DNA of 64,000 nt from Chaunax sp. Z400 (taxonomy: Eukaryota; Chordata; Actinopteri; Lophiiformes; Chaunacidae). Position 1 is the first letter of the stretch, and the number at the start of each line of letters is the position of its first letter. Both the position numbers and the translations under genes were made by a program. Positions 34,691-47,639 of this stretch are shown piece after piece. The notes below the pieces were generated by a model. The model was given only the letters and a program-made list of their open reading frames with translations. It made no database searches and had not been told where the DNA came from. Location of the stretch: positions 22,617,650 through 22,681,649 of the forward strand of contig CM075197.1 in the NCBI GenBank assembly GCA_037577475.1, written 5' to 3'.

Positions 34691-35116
34691 TTCTCCCCTT
34701 CCTTTCTGTTTTTTCTTTCTTTTTTCTTTTTTTTTTCTTTTAATAAAGGTGGGTTAGTTTAACAAAGGAATGTTCATTTGGGGCTAACTGGATACATTCA
34801 TCGTGGTTATTTCTCTAAATACTGTGTTTTCAGATTGAAGACTGCTCACAGAAATCCGACAAGCGCAACCAAACCTCATCCATTGAGAGTTATCACACAC
34901 CCTGCCCTATAAATAGATTGAAAATTGAGATAATTATTTCTCAAATTGGGCTCCAAAAAAAAAAAGAGTGGTGCATTTTTTAAATTTATTCAGTGTAGCA
35001 GTTTCTTCACACCCTCACCCTCTTGCTTCTCACACATATTTAACTTCACCATTCACTCCGAGTCTCTTGGAAGGAGCGCCCCCTGCTGTTGGCAAAACAA
35101 AATTGACACTGAATAC

Positions 35117-35141
35117 AAAAAAAAAAAAAAAAAAAAAAAAA
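35117..35141. repeat. A25 homopolymer
   Basis: Run of about 25 A in the ezh1 5' region; probably a retroelement tail or simple-sequence expansion. Confidence 0.85.
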
Positions 35142-35399
35142 TGCCTTCCACACGGGTGCTTTAAACTGCTAAGGGTAAGGCTGCGGTTCTTTTCAGTCAC
35201 ACACGGAACAAATCGTGAACAAACAGACTCATCCTGTGCACACAAATAAGTCTAATAATTTAGCAGCACGAGGCATCCACATTGCTGAGGAGTGGGCGTG
35301 CCTCCTCGGAAAAAAGCAATACGAAAGCAGAGCTGGAAAGTGCGTAGTACAGTTTTTCTGTGTTTCATAATCGGTCCAGCGAACATCAACTTCCCTCTC

Positions 35400-36070
35400 C
35401 GAGCTTAAGCAGAGTCCAAAATGAAGTAGAAAGACAACACTGGGCCAAAACTGCTGTTGGGGGATTTTAATTTGAGGACTAGGAGTCGTGCAGCCACAGC
35501 TATGAAGTGCGCTACGTCCTGTAGCTGCAACCTCGGTTCAAGCAGAGCCACACAGCACCCATTTAAATGTGGAATACTTTAAAGACGTGCGCAGCCAGCA
35601 CCACAATGACAGCACGTTATTCTAGCGGGTGCGTGTGCACGTCTACCTCTAAAGCAAGTGTCGCAGTTATTAAATACCTTCAGATCCGCGTCTTGCGTCC
35701 TAGTAGTTGCGTCAGGAGCCCGCAACGCGATCAAGTCCCTGTCTGTTTTTATAATAGAAGCGAGATCCAGAGTAATTAAAAGGCTGTCTCTGCTATGGAT
35801 CTGACGCAGATATTGTCTTCGTACGGCGAGGGAATCTCAGAGAAATCCCTACGTTATCCGTGGGCATGGTGCTGGAGGTTGTTGTTGTTGTAGCTTACAA
35901 ATAGCTGCGCACTTGGCTTGGTTGGAGCAAACCGAGCAGGAGGGTGACGTCTTTATTATGATCACAGCCTTTCCTAGCAGAGGAGGATGAGTACTCCGCG
36001 TCCCGGGAATAAAAAGTAGCGTGGAGCAGCCACAGCCATGCACACGCACACCCAGGAACTGATGCAACGC
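35400..36070 (-). promoter_or_regulatory. ezh1: Candidate ezh1 promoter / non-coding first exon region
   Basis: CG dinucleotides are enriched here compared with flanking DNA. On minus, an AT-rich ATTATAAAAA near 35755-35746 is followed by GC-rich sequence and a possible donor (CTGAAG then GTATTT near 35683). That would make a short non-coding first exon splicing to the acceptor at 33887. This is inference from position and composition only. Confidence 0.3.
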
Positions 36071-36589
36071 TCTGGAGCGCAATATCCTAGTCCGAATGTG
36101 TGAGGGAATAACATTTATGTGCGTTTTAATCAGGATGTTAGTGTTTAAAATAGAAGTGTTAAAGCAGCCCCAAAAGGAATGTGACGGTGATTTTGAAATA
36201 TTACACACATTGAGACTAATTGGCCGAGTCGCAAAGACCGTTAAGTTAAAATACACTTTCTAAAATTTTTTTTTTTTTTTTTAACTAGAATTAAAAACGA
36301 CCAATAGGCTTGTTGGAAACTCCTACAATGGAGTTCTACGGATGTGAAATAAGCCAGCTGTTGTTCCGCTCTCCTCCTCCAGGGAGAGCTCAAGGCGTTT
36401 TATCCAGCGTTTAGAAAAAAAAAAAGGAGAGATAAGAGTTGAGTCCAGGTCCTCCAGCCACTGATGTATGCATCTAAGTTTAAAGTACACGAACCACTTT
36501 TAATTAATGGTAAGGTGTTTCGAAATTTGTCATCAGACTTTATTGAAATTCCGTGTAGCTCTGGATCCTGGGCCAAAGAAAAGTCAGTT

Positions 36590-36850
36590 TAATTCTTAAG
36601 GTGCATCCAGGATCACTTTTTCCCCCACTTTCTTTCACATTGTGAAAGAGGGCCTTTCTTGTAACGTTTTCACAATGTCATGGAAAAACAGGCCAATCAA
36701 AATGTAAATACCCTGGTAAGGACAGCTCATGATGTTCCACCACTATATGCACAATTGGATCCAGATCCAGATCAGGGAGATTATTTTGGAGTTTAATATG
36801 CATCGGGTCACACCAAGGTAATGGAGAGGGGTAAGAGATATGGCCTTCAA
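36590..36850. repeat. Probable decayed teleost dispersed repeat
   Basis: Phrases such as GGTGCATCCAGGATCACTTT, TTTCACATTGTGAAAGAGGG and ATTGGATCCAGATCCAGATC resemble, in order, a fish interspersed repeat I know with similar wording. The match is loose and the family unnamed. Confidence 0.35.
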
Positions 36851-37935
36851 TATGTGGCTGAGATAATTCAGATTCAGGGGCATTGAAATGGATTACGGAT
36901 GAAAAATAAATCTGAATCCACCATTATGGAAAAATCCTATTTTTTTGTTAACAACTCGTAAACTAGTGATAAACACATGATTCCAAAATGATAGGAGTAG
37001 GTTCAATGAATTAGGTGGTAAAACCTTTTGGCATGAGGCAGATCTGAGTGAAGTGACATCATCACTGCGGCACCACCATGGTGTGTGCTATGCTCTGGGT
37101 GTAATGACACAACACATTTGTTTTCATATATTGCCCTAAATACTATTTTCTGATTGTTCAGGTTTTAGTGACAGTGTATGCATCTGCATCCTTTATAGTT
37201 TTAAAATGTTTTCATGGATAGTGGTGAAAAACATCTGCAGTGGAAAGCTGATAAACCAAGTATACGTTGTTGGTAGACTTATCAGATAGATTACTTGCTA
37301 TCAGATTAGCTGTAACTGTCTAATTTTCTAACCTGATTTTATATAATTAACAAGGAACAATGGAAACTGATTACGTTTATTCCTCTTTAATTCACAGGTC
37401 AATACACATATCTACAATAAAGAAAATAGACACATGGGACTGGATTCAAAATTATGTTTATTTCTTATTTTATATTTTGAATTCAGTCTTAAATCTCAGC
37501 CTCTGATGCCCTGCCGACATGGACATATCCCTTCAAATATGGCTCTCTTTATCGACTTCTTTACAACTGTTATAATGTAGTGGAAATATGAGTCAAATGG
37601 CAGTTTGGGGAATAAATGTAAGCTATACTTTCCCATCATATCTCACAAGCTGAACCATTCTGAATCCTTATTTATCTGTTCATCTTTGCAACAGCTCAGT
37701 TTATTTTCTGAGGCATTTCTCCAAAATTAAACCTTCACAGATAAAAAGGAACCTCGAGAATGTTACTTCTTTGTAACACTAGATGACAGTGTTCAGCCAT
37801 TTCTCATGACCCAACATGTACCCATATACAGTTTGTCCTGTACTCTTCTAATTTGGATAAAGAAATCTGACTTGAAATGATTTGGTCTAATGTCATGCTA
37901 CACTTACATGACTGCCAGGTTAGGCTTTGACAATG

Positions 37936-38324
37936 TGATAAAATGCTTTCCAGGCTTCCTCTCCAGTGGACAGAATGTCATAAATGCCATATAGGATGCC
38001 CTTTAGTGGAGAAAACATGGAAAATTGCCCTTTTTCTGGAACAGATCCAGTGAACAAAACATTGTAAAGTGCCCTCTTGGGTGCCCTTCTGGTGGACAGA
38101 ATATGGTAAATATCCCTTTATGGTTCCCATCCAGAATAAAAGATGTGTTAAATTGCCTTAATTGGTGTCAATTCAGTGGACAAAACATTGTAAACTGCCC
38201 TCTAGTCTGCCCTTCTTGTGGACATAACATGGTAAATCATCATAAATGATATGGTAAAATGCCCATGAGGGTGCCTATCTGTCAGACAATATTTTAAAGT
38301 GTCCTCTATGATGGAAAAAAATTT
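37936..38324. repeat. Diverged minisatellite, about 42-bp unit, about 9 copies
   Basis: Successive units share a TAAA-TGCCCTC core, a middle TGCCCTTCTGGTGGACAGAA and an end ACATGG, with TAAA restarting the next unit every 40-44 bp. Because 42 is divisible by three, an open frame at 38025-38249 shows the repeat at protein level (CPLGCPSGGQNMVN, CPLVCPSCGHNMVN). That frame has no other support as a gene. Confidence 0.75.
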
Positions 38325-40207
38325 GACGTAGTACCTTACATGCTGAAAAGTTTTTTGGCCTCCATTGACCTCTTAATGGTTAAATATCTAATAGCCCCCT
38401 GTTTGTTTTTATGGCAGAGGTGTAGCACTTATAATATGAGTCACATAATCAAGCAATTTAACTTTTACCTCGGATTTTTTAATTATTTCACCAAAAAATG
38501 CATCACGACTTTCTGCATGTTGGTGCCCTTCTTATTTATTATTTCGCCCCTGCGCCTCAGACAGGTAGAGTTTACCACTGCTAGTTATGCATTCAGTGAG
38601 CAAAAGCATATGATGAAGCAAGTTTAGCATGTCTCTATGGTAGCCATGTTGACACTGAACTGTCAAACAAAAGTAAACATGCATGGGAAGAATTCTTTAT
38701 AATGTAAACTGTCTGTGTTGGTCTTGGCGCCTGTCAATGAGGAACCCATGACTTCAAACATGGTGTACTTCACCTTTAATGAAGAGATTGTTAAAGTAAC
38801 TGATGAGACAGTTATCTTTAAAGTAATCTAAATATTAATCTATAACTGTAATTTATGTATGAAGCATTTCTTCATAGTGGAGAGATGTGATGTAAACTTA
38901 CACTCCTCCTCCTCCTCCTCATAATGAAATACGTTCAGTTATTCAACAGTCTCACTGAAGGTTTGATTCAAATGTATTTTAGCACGTGTTTATGGGATCT
39001 TTTAAACCAAGTCTGTTACGTAAAAAAGAAAGAAAGAAGAAGAGTGGCCTCCTTAATCTGAAATGAAATATGGAAGTCCCTGAGCAAGCTGGTTGTCCGC
39101 CAAATCCAGCAGCTGAGAAAGAGCAGTCATCCTTCAGTGACGTGGATGAGCACATCAGTTTCACACTGGAGATCCCTGCTGTCTCTCTCCAACATAAAAG
39201 CTCTGGATGGCATTAAATCCAGAGGTGGTGGGAAGGTTATTCTTACAATCATTCACACAGATTTTATAACACAGCACAAATGCAAAAAATAAATAAATTT
39301 AAAAAAAATTATAGACATATATATATTTATAGTCATCAGCCGCCACCACCACCACCAGTGTCTGGACTCCAATGGGGGATTTAGCTTCCTGCTGCTCTGA
39401 GCAGATGCCTTTCTGATTATTTATCACATATCATCTGATACAATAAACAATTAACCTTACTTCACTCTCTTGTCTCTGTTGACTGAAATCCCTTTAGTCA
39501 TTGTTGGTTGGCACTGAAAACTAAAACTCTGGAGCTGTTGAGTTAGTAAGACGTAAACTTGCCACAGCTCTGTAGTTCCTCATTACCTGCTTTAGGCTAG
39601 TTGCTCAAAGCTTCATTAGCTGCCATTACCATAACATACTTAGCTTGGTGGAATTGAATTGTGGGTAAAGGAAAGTGCAAGGTAGGTCAAGTAATTCTGC
39701 ACTGATTTTGATGATTAAGGAGTACGAAAATAAACATTGTGTGCAATGCTAATTCAGTTGAGTAATCTTAAAATGTGGTAGATTTATTTTACATACACAC
39801 CTACAGCATTTTGTTTGTCTACTTTTTGCTACTTTTGGGTAAAAAAAACAAATGCAGTGTATGATAAACCTTTGGATTGTGCAACAACATGTTCTTGCGC
39901 TGTAAGTTGGCTTCGCAGCTCCTCGTTATAAAATCTGCTTTTTACACAATCTCTGTTCACAAGTTTTCGTTCAAGCAAGGCATGCAAACATAAAGAGGTA
40001 GCTGTCAGATATTGAAATATCAGTCTTTCCATTTCAAGATGGTACAGTCCTGTTGAGTGTGCTTGTTGATATCATGTCATGTTGATATCTAAATATTTCC
40101 TGTGCTGATATTAATCACAGGCATCAGTAGAGACAGAGTGAGAGAGAAGAAAAGGAGATGTGAGGCTCTCCCTAACTTCTCTCTTTCTGTTTGAAAACAG
40201 AGAGAAG

Positions 40208-40210
<3 letters not shown>

Positions 40211-40240
<30 letters not shown>
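40211..40240. repeat. (GA)n microsatellite
   Basis: About 15 GA units, about 180 bp upstream of the first ramp2 start codon. Confidence 0.9.
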
Positions 40241-40243
<3 letters not shown>

Positions 40244-40420
40244 TGGTGGTGCACCGGTGGACCACAGTAGTTCTTTATCAGAGGCGCTCTGTCCATTGTG
40301 TGAATCCGCCCATCCTAGGAAATAAGGGCTTCCTGTTGTTTTAGAGACCCTTCCTGCAAAAAGGTTGAGATATGTAATCCCTACCCACCAGAGAAGACGG
40401 ACACAGCTCTGTCAGGCAAA

Positions 40421-43400
40421 ATGACAGCCACTGCTTTCTCACTCATGCTCTCTGAGTCTTTTGTGGCTCTGCTCATCTGGGGTAAGTAGAGGATTCACAC
40501 TCTCCATTTCTTTATTGTTATGATGTTGCTTCTTCACTTGGCCTCTGTCTCTCCTCTCGGGAGGAATGTTTCGGTGATTGAGTGCCTTTCAGAGAGGAGC
40601 TCAGCAAGTCTCATGATGGAGTTTTATGCTTCGACAAGTTGTTTTAAGGGTCATGCAGCGATTTTAATGAAGCAAAATGAGAGAGGAATTTTTTTGGGTA
40701 TAGTAGTTGTTGAGAATCACTAGATGATTATAATTTCACATGATTAATGCTGTAGTCATAATTGGCTCCTGTTAATTAAATAAGATCTTTTATCCTTATA
40801 GAAAAAGGAATATGTTGTGAGTTTAAATATGCTTGATTCAAGATTTCCTTAAAGCAGTGGCAAACAAAGGGAGGAGGCATTGACCTGTTTACTCCCTACA
40901 GCTTACCCTTCGCTATTCCCTTTACCTCCTCTTAGTCGTTCAGAATATTACAAGATAATCTGAATGCATTTTTTAAAATTTGTTTTATTCCAATATTCGG
41001 TTCTTCCATTATTTCTGTTACAGCAGGATGCACAAGCGTTGTTTGTATTGTGGATGAAAAGTTAGGGGTGCAACCCACCACAATGATAGGTAAGTGAGAG
41101 AAGAACAGATCTCACGCATGAGACCACAAATACTTTGACTAACCTGATGCCTTTCTCTGCAGGGTATCACCCAACAGAGACGATGATTGCCAGTAAGTTT
41201 GGAGCCTTTTTCTTTTATGCATGATTACAGATTATCACCAATATGTCTTAAAAAGTCAAATCTGCACATATCCAGGTTTTAATTGACCTTGTTTAATAAT
41301 CTAGTCGAAACACATACATACCTTTTATAGTCACCTATAGCGGTTAAATATTTGTGTGTGATTAGTGGGCATTTGTGGGTGATTGTCTAGGACAGTTATT
41401 TAAAATCATTTCTTTCTTGGCCTGGAACTGACAAACGCAGAAAGCAGAGCTCAGAGATCCTGGCCTCTGCCAAGATCTCCTCTTGTGTGTTATCATGAGA
41501 ACCCAAGACAAACTCCTCGGGAGGTCCCTACCAGTGAGGGGTCAACAGCGGTAGACACAAGGCCCATAATGGTTTTAGGTTGAAGGTTAACTCAAACCTC
41601 ATTATGAGCAGCCCCCACCTGGCTCAACTTCCTGAATTTGTTCGTCATTCACCCCATGCAACGTCTGTGATCAACGCATGAACTCCGAGTTGTGAAACAA
41701 CTGGAACTTTGGAGCAGCGCCCCTTTCACTGTTCCTCATCCTGTGCCTTGCTTCTTTTTTTTTTTTTTCTTCCCCCTGACTGTCCCCCCACCACCACCTC
41801 CTTCCCCTGCCAACTCCCCCCAACTCGGAGCTCCTCCTTTGCTGAAAAAGACACATTTCCTGATGTCATGACTAAATCAAAATTCTGCTCGGCAAACAGA
41901 TGTCGTGAGAGGCCCAACATGTGGATTCAGTGACATAAATTAGCAAGCTGGTCGTGAGAAAACATGAAGCGTGCATTTGATTTTTCATTCATTCAATGAA
42001 ACCATCTCTCAGGCGCTCTTCTTTAAAGTGGTGAGTGGTGACAGTGAGAAACTACCTTGCAGATGTAGCACATTTATGAGCTCATCATGACATGAAAAAC
42101 AAGAGTTTCCCAACTTGTGGTGGAAATATCAATGTTTTCTCTTTACCAGTGAATGTTTGTGGAGATTTTTAAAACAGCTGGTCTACTCTGACAAATAAAT
42201 TATTCCAGGTTTGGTCAAATTAACCTAGATATACACAGCACACCATGCAGAGTCATGATTACACCCACCCCAAAACGCTGAGCCCTAAATGTTTACTTAT
42301 GTTTCCTATTTGGCAGAGGCAGCCCAAAAGGCAAATAAATCACATGCTGTGAGCTGGCCAGGCCTTCGACTGTGAGAAACTGAGACTAAAAAGCAGAACA
42401 AGAGTTAAAAAGTAAAGGGTTTTCAGATGTGAGTCCAGCCCAGCTTGGGTGTGCTCCCTTTTATTTGGGAGAATGGAGAGGACACTCTTTGTTGCCTCCA
42501 CCCCTTTAAAAAGGGAAGAAAATCCCAAAGAAGCGTGTGTTTGAGAGGAGAAGAGCTGTTGCCAAGGCGCTGGGCCGTCAGACAGATCTTAGAAGAACAT
42601 CTGCTAACCGTGGGTAACACTGTTTGGACATCTGGTAACGGAAGGTTACACTGCGTCTCTTCCATCCTGTCGAGTTTCCTGTTATGCCTCGCTGTACTCA
42701 GTCTAAGACGTTTAGGCTTATTATACATGGTCATCAGCAGGGGAAAACACACCTTTATTCATGTTTTCTGACATGAAGGGAGCGCTTGGTTTCATTGGGG
42801 TCTTCCTCTCCTTTCTCTCCGGTGAGTGTGTGGTCTCCCTTCTACAGCTGCAAATGTCTGCCTCAGTGCTTAACATTTGGAGGATCTCATGAGCTGCAAC
42901 AGACTAAACACTCTGTGCACTGATTTTTGCATCATAGCAAAGATGAACTTTAATGACTAAATTAGGTAACTAAATCTGAGGGGGCTGGCAATGCAGATTT
43001 GAATTTATGTTCATATATAAATAATCTTCATTACTGTTTGATGTGAACATTTTTCATCTAAAATCAATCTCTTTTTTTTTCTGTTTTAGATGCTACTTAT
43101 GGAGAGTCTACCGTGTCATTTGGTAGGTGATATGACATTATAACCACACGTCATCATAAAAACTTCATATGTGAACAAAGATTTTAATAGAGATCTTTAT
43201 TGATGTCTTTTCATCATTTTCTAATCTCATGTCTCTCTTTTGTCGTTCTTTCGTTCTTTTCCTGTTTCTCTAATTCATGCAGCTTGTGGCAATAATTCTC
43301 ACAACTGTATTCACTTCTGCACTGAGTGTTATATTCATCATGGTGAACCAACAATGGAGTGCCTTTCCCTACTGCTTGACTTTGTATGTCTCACAAGCTA

Positions 43401-43868
43401 TAAGCGTGACATGGCATCATTAAACAGCACTGACTGGTGCAAATGGGGTAACGTGAGCGGGTAAGTAGCATGTGTTTATATTTGCAGTTATTTTGAACAT
43501 AACAAAGGTTATATGAAATTATATATAGATATAAATTAAAATAAATAGATAAATAAAGAAAATAAATATTTGCCATTATCTGAATAATCTCAGAAACATC
43601 TTCATCTCCACTCTGCAGTTTGTATAGTAACCTAAGCCTCTGTACAGAGGAGATATCTGACTGTCTCCTGATCCCATGGCCCAACCCTCTGGTGGAACAG
43701 ACTTTTGTGGACATTCACACCAAGTTTTTCAAGGACTGTCCTTCAGAGGAGCTAAGCGACCCACCGCCGGTCATCGTCTTTGCCCTGGTGATAACTCCCA
43801 TATGCCTGATCCCCATCATGGTTAGCCTGGTGGTGCTCAAGACCAAGAATGGGGATGGAAGCTCCTGA
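40421..43868 (+). CDS. ramp2: Receptor activity-modifying protein 2 (Ramp2), 6 exons, long form
   Basis: Single-pass accessory protein that chaperones calcitonin-receptor-like receptor and confers adrenomedullin selectivity (family knowledge). Exons: 40421-40481, 41024-41089, 41163-41192, 43090-43122, 43283-43460, 43619-43868, in frame for 205 residues. The core domain reads DWCKWGNVSGLYSNLSLC, then DCLLIPWPNPLVEQ and FFKDC. The membrane segment contains TPICLIPIMVSLVV, and the tail is the usual short basic one (LKTKNGDGSS). The PICLIP motif and place next to ezh1 point to Ramp2 rather than Ramp1 or 3. NNS, NST, NVS and NLS give N-glycosylation sequons. An alternative start at 42773 skips the first three exons and gives 169 residues, nearer the human length of 175. 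Confidence 0.9.
41193..42760 (+). other. ramp2 intron 3, unassigned
   Basis: No exon or named repeat is recognised before the alternative first exon. A T-rich run is present near 41756-41770. Confidence 0.5.
42773..42821 (+). CDS. ramp2: Alternative ramp2 first exon with signal peptide
   Basis: ATG-initiated MKGALGFIGVFLSFLSG is a good signal peptide. It ends in phase 1 before a strong donor GTGAGT, exactly the phase needed to join exon 43090-43122 (giving DATYGESTVSF). An ATG at 42761 is also in frame and would add four residues. A TTTAAAAAG box lies upstream at about 42505. Either this or the exon at 40421 is the main start, or both are used from separate promoters. Confidence 0.65.
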
Positions 43869-45120
43869 AGATCCAGGATCTCTGCTCAAAGACATCCAGA
43901 ATATCATAAGTCTGATCTTTGCTCTCCCTCACATCCCAATCTGGGGACTATAGCTTGTTTACACATACGCCGCTGTGGCGATCATCCCATCAGTGACTTT
44001 GCAGAGGGACTGAATCTTTTTTTGTTGACCTGCATCTCAAGAAGTCAGAAGAATTCTGAGACACCAGCCACATAGGAAGCCACATGAAAAAAAAAACACT
44101 CACTACACTGTTAAATGTCATAATCAGTGGCATCACAATATTGAGGCTGTTCAATAACGTCCTCCCCAATGTTAATAGAGACTGTGACATATCTATGTCG
44201 TTATAAATCCCCTAATGTACTGTGACAAATATTTTATTTTCAACCACCTGACTCGAGATCTGAATTTTTATTGGTCACATCCAATACTGTACTCAGAAAA
44301 CATAGTTTGACTTTTACTGGAGGACCCAGTATTCAGGGTTACGATAAGAAAAGCTCGAAATAGCGAATTTAAATTGTGTCGACGCTCCTCATTATGTTGG
44401 ACAGCAGCTGTGTTGATAAAAGACAAAGTAATTTTATTGCTGAACTCCACCTAAATCTGCTTTAAACCACTAATTAAACAATTCACATGCGGACGACAAC
44501 AAAATCTTTTTTTAAAAATGTGAGTTGGATCCAGATATGTGCTCATTTTGATATATAAAAACCGCAACGTGTAAAAGGAAGGGTGGGAAAATGAGGAGTC
44601 TGATGCATGGAACTGGTTATGTGAGTTACGGCATATGCGAGGTTTGGGGTCAGAGGTTACAGATGGGACACAATGAGTGGGTACGCCCAGAAACAGAGAT
44701 CTGTTTCCTGGTATTGTCTATTTCTGAACAGAATATCTTTCAGCGCTTTCCCCTCTATCCAAATAACGACAATCCTCATGATCACATGATGAGCTAACTG
44801 ATGTGAATTTATCTAACTTCTCCACCCAGTTGTGACAAAGAGACATTTTGAAGCGTCTGTGCAACGACAGGAAGATAAAAGTGTTATCTTTGGCCCGAAT
44901 CCTGATAATGTACAGTAATGATATGCGGTTCAGTTTTGAACGACGATAACGCCATCTGAAGTGTTTTCAGAGTTGGATCTAATTGTGTATTTATATACTG
45001 TATAAGATTTCTGCCATTGTCAGGACTTAATGGATGTACTGTATGGTCTGAGGGAACACATTCTGCCTACTCTCACACCATGTATTGTATGTATTTTTTA
45101 AATTCTATACCATTAAAGCT
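43869..45120 (+). other. ramp2: Probable ramp2 3' UTR
   Basis: Non-coding sequence after the ramp2 stop codon. A plausible polyadenylation signal ATTAAA lies at 45112-45117, giving a 3' UTR of about 1.25 kb. Confidence 0.45.
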
Positions 45121-47630
45121 ACAGTTGGATTATCAATTAACTGTTGCTTTTTTCTTTCTTTTTTTACTCATGAAATGAAAACCATCCTTTTTGGGAAACG
45201 GGTTCATTTTTTTCTGTGTTCACTTCAGCTCATGTTCACAGGGATGCGGCCCGATTCTGTTAAAAGCACCCTTTAACCTTTGTCAGTATTTGATTAAACG
45301 CTCCTTTCATTTGAGCACCGCACAGATGGCACTGTTTTGTGCCTCAGGTAGTATTTCACAGTATCATCAGTGAGCAGTGCAGTATTCTGTGGTGCAGTTG
45401 CTATGCTGATGTAGTGATGGAAGCAGTGACAGCAGTCATGTATCACACCCTCTTCTGGCAACACTGCAGGGTGGATCTGTGTTTGTGTGTGTGTGTGTGT
45501 GAGAGACGGCTGGGTTTGGAAAGTGTGTTTGGTGACCCTCTTCCTCTCTCGATGTCGGGTCATCCTCATCCACACCCCCTCCTGATGTCATCCGGTTCTG
45601 TGTTTCTGTGTGTGTGTGCACCTTATCGTTACAGCGTGCCAAAAAACCCATTTGTGATATCATAATGCAAGATGTGATTGTGAAAACAACATTTGTCATA
45701 TTATATTACTCAGACTTCATCAATTTGTTTCATAAAAGAATATATTCAGTCTAAGTGAAATAAGCAGTAATTGAGTTTGTGTTCAGTCTGGGAATCCTGC
45801 CCTCCTGTGGTCACATCTGAACATGACTATCATCTTCTTTGGTTACAGTGGTATTACCATCGACCCCAGCTGACACGCTGCTGTTATCTTGGTGTATTCA
45901 GTAGGGTTTGGCAGCCAAGGAAGGAAACACGTGAAAAAAATAAAGAAATAACTTAACCCAGTGACCATATGCTCTGCAGAATGTCATAACACTGATGTTT
46001 TTAACGTTTGACAGTATTACTGGATTATTTTGAAACTGAAGAAGAAAACCCCCCAAAAATGTCCTGCAAAGTTCTGCAGTTGTAAGAGATGTTTTTCCTT
46101 TTTTGGATGCTTATCCATCCATCCATTTTCTATAAACATATCCTTTGCAGGGTCATGAGAGGGCTGGAGCCTATCCCGGCTGACATCGGGAGAGAGGCAG
46201 GGTGCATCCTGTCCAAGTCACCAGTTCATCACAGGCCCAACACATAGAAAGACAAACATCTATTCATATTATACTCAAAATATGGGCAATTTATAATCAT
46301 CCATTCACCTATATTGCATTTTGGACTGTGGGAGGAAGCAGTAGAACCCAGAGGGAACCCAAACAGATATAGGGAGAACCCACCAACTCCACACAGAACT
46401 TTCCGGATAGTTATTTGCTATGGAATATCTAAGGTCTAATTAATTTTTTGTGTGAATGACAGCACAGTAATGTAGTTGACAGTCAAATGTTAGAAGATGA
46501 AGATGTCTTTGCAGCTGTTTTGTAAAGTATTCTATCACAAGGAAACCTCCGACCCCTCAGCTATGCCACAGCACAATTGCATAACATATTGAGATGCCTC
46601 AGCTCGTGTATAAATAAGCTGACCTGAATACAGTCCCATGGGCCTCAGTTTCAATGATCTGTGCTGACACTGAAGTGGGTTGACTTGATCCTCTGGGGCT
46701 GGAATGGACCAGGGGGCTCCAGACATATAACAAAGTATGTACAAAGTGTGACAAAGATTTTTTTTTGTCTTTTTTTGTTGTTGTACAAATTAGGAATATT
46801 AGGGGGAAAAAGGACGAATGCTTTGCACTTTTTATTTTACTCACACAAATCTCTGGTTTTAAACTATTCTTATTCTTATTATACTGAACTAAAGATTTGT
46901 ATTAGACATCAACACTATTACTCAAATTGAAAATGAATTTTGTTCTATTGTATGTAGTTTATTATGTAATGCAAAAATACCAATTATAGAACTTTTTTTT
47001 AAAATCATAATTTGATGACATAATGATGATGATGGAAATAGAAGTAAAATAACCTGGTAACTTATTGATCATGTTTGTCCTGCTGATGAAAATAAAATGT
47101 GTTTTGTCCTTCTGCATCCAGATTCTTCACATATATTTTATAAATCAAAATATATCATAAATGTTTTTGCTGTAAACCATAAATTATTGATGATCTGTCT
47201 GTACATCCTGAATCTACTGTATATGTCTGTCCATCCTGGATGAGGTGTCCGTCCTCTGCCTTCCTTCCTCTGACATTTGTTCCTCAGGAAGAGAGGGGGG
47301 AAGGTTTTAATGTAGGGTCTATGGACAGAGAGAGGTGTACACATACAGAGGTGTGGTGATTTTTTTTATTGTGTTGCTTGTACAAGTGAATAAAAATGAG
47401 TTGACTTTCAGAACTGAACATTTATCAGGGTTATTTTATCATCACGTTGCTCCAAAACACACAAAAAAAAACCCACAGAGGAAATGTAACCTTAAAAGTC
47501 AGTAATAGTTTTATTGCTTCATTACTGCCTGCAACAGCGTCTTTGCTCCACTGGAAGTGAAGTAATTAGACATTTTCTAAAATTCTCTTGCACTTTCCTT
47601 CACTTAATGACTTTAATTACAGTAGGACAG
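45121..47630. other. Intergenic space downstream of ramp2
   Basis: No gene is recognised. It holds a short TG microsatellite at about 45480-45502 and an antisense SINE-family fragment at 46111-46404. Confidence 0.55.
46111..46404 (-). mobile_element. Antisense fragment of the same SINE-like family
   Basis: On + the piece reads ATCCATCCATCCATTTTCTA, later GGGCTGGAGCCTATCCCGGC and GGACTGTGGGAGGAAGCAGT, then CCAACTCCACACAGAA. This is the reverse complement of the body and 3' end of the repeat whose 5' part is at 14976-15220. Together the two cover most of the consensus. The copy is diverged and truncated. Confidence 0.7.
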
Positions 47631-47639
47631 CTGGTAAGG

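Larger units (their letters stand above)
36300..40420. other. Intergenic space between ezh1 and ramp2
   Basis: No gene is recognised. Contents seen: a probable decayed dispersed repeat (about 36590-36850), a diverged minisatellite (37936-38324) and a GA microsatellite (40211-40240). The remainder is AT-rich and unassigned; the last few hundred bases must include the ramp2 promoter, but no clear TATA box was found. Confidence 0.55.

Noticed and set aside
34438..34743. 101-codon open frame on +
   Set aside because: It is antisense across the Tc1 remnant and ends in a T-rich tract.
38025..38249. 74-codon open frame with internal peptide repeats
   Set aside because: The repeats come from the 42-bp minisatellite, with no promoter, splice or family evidence.
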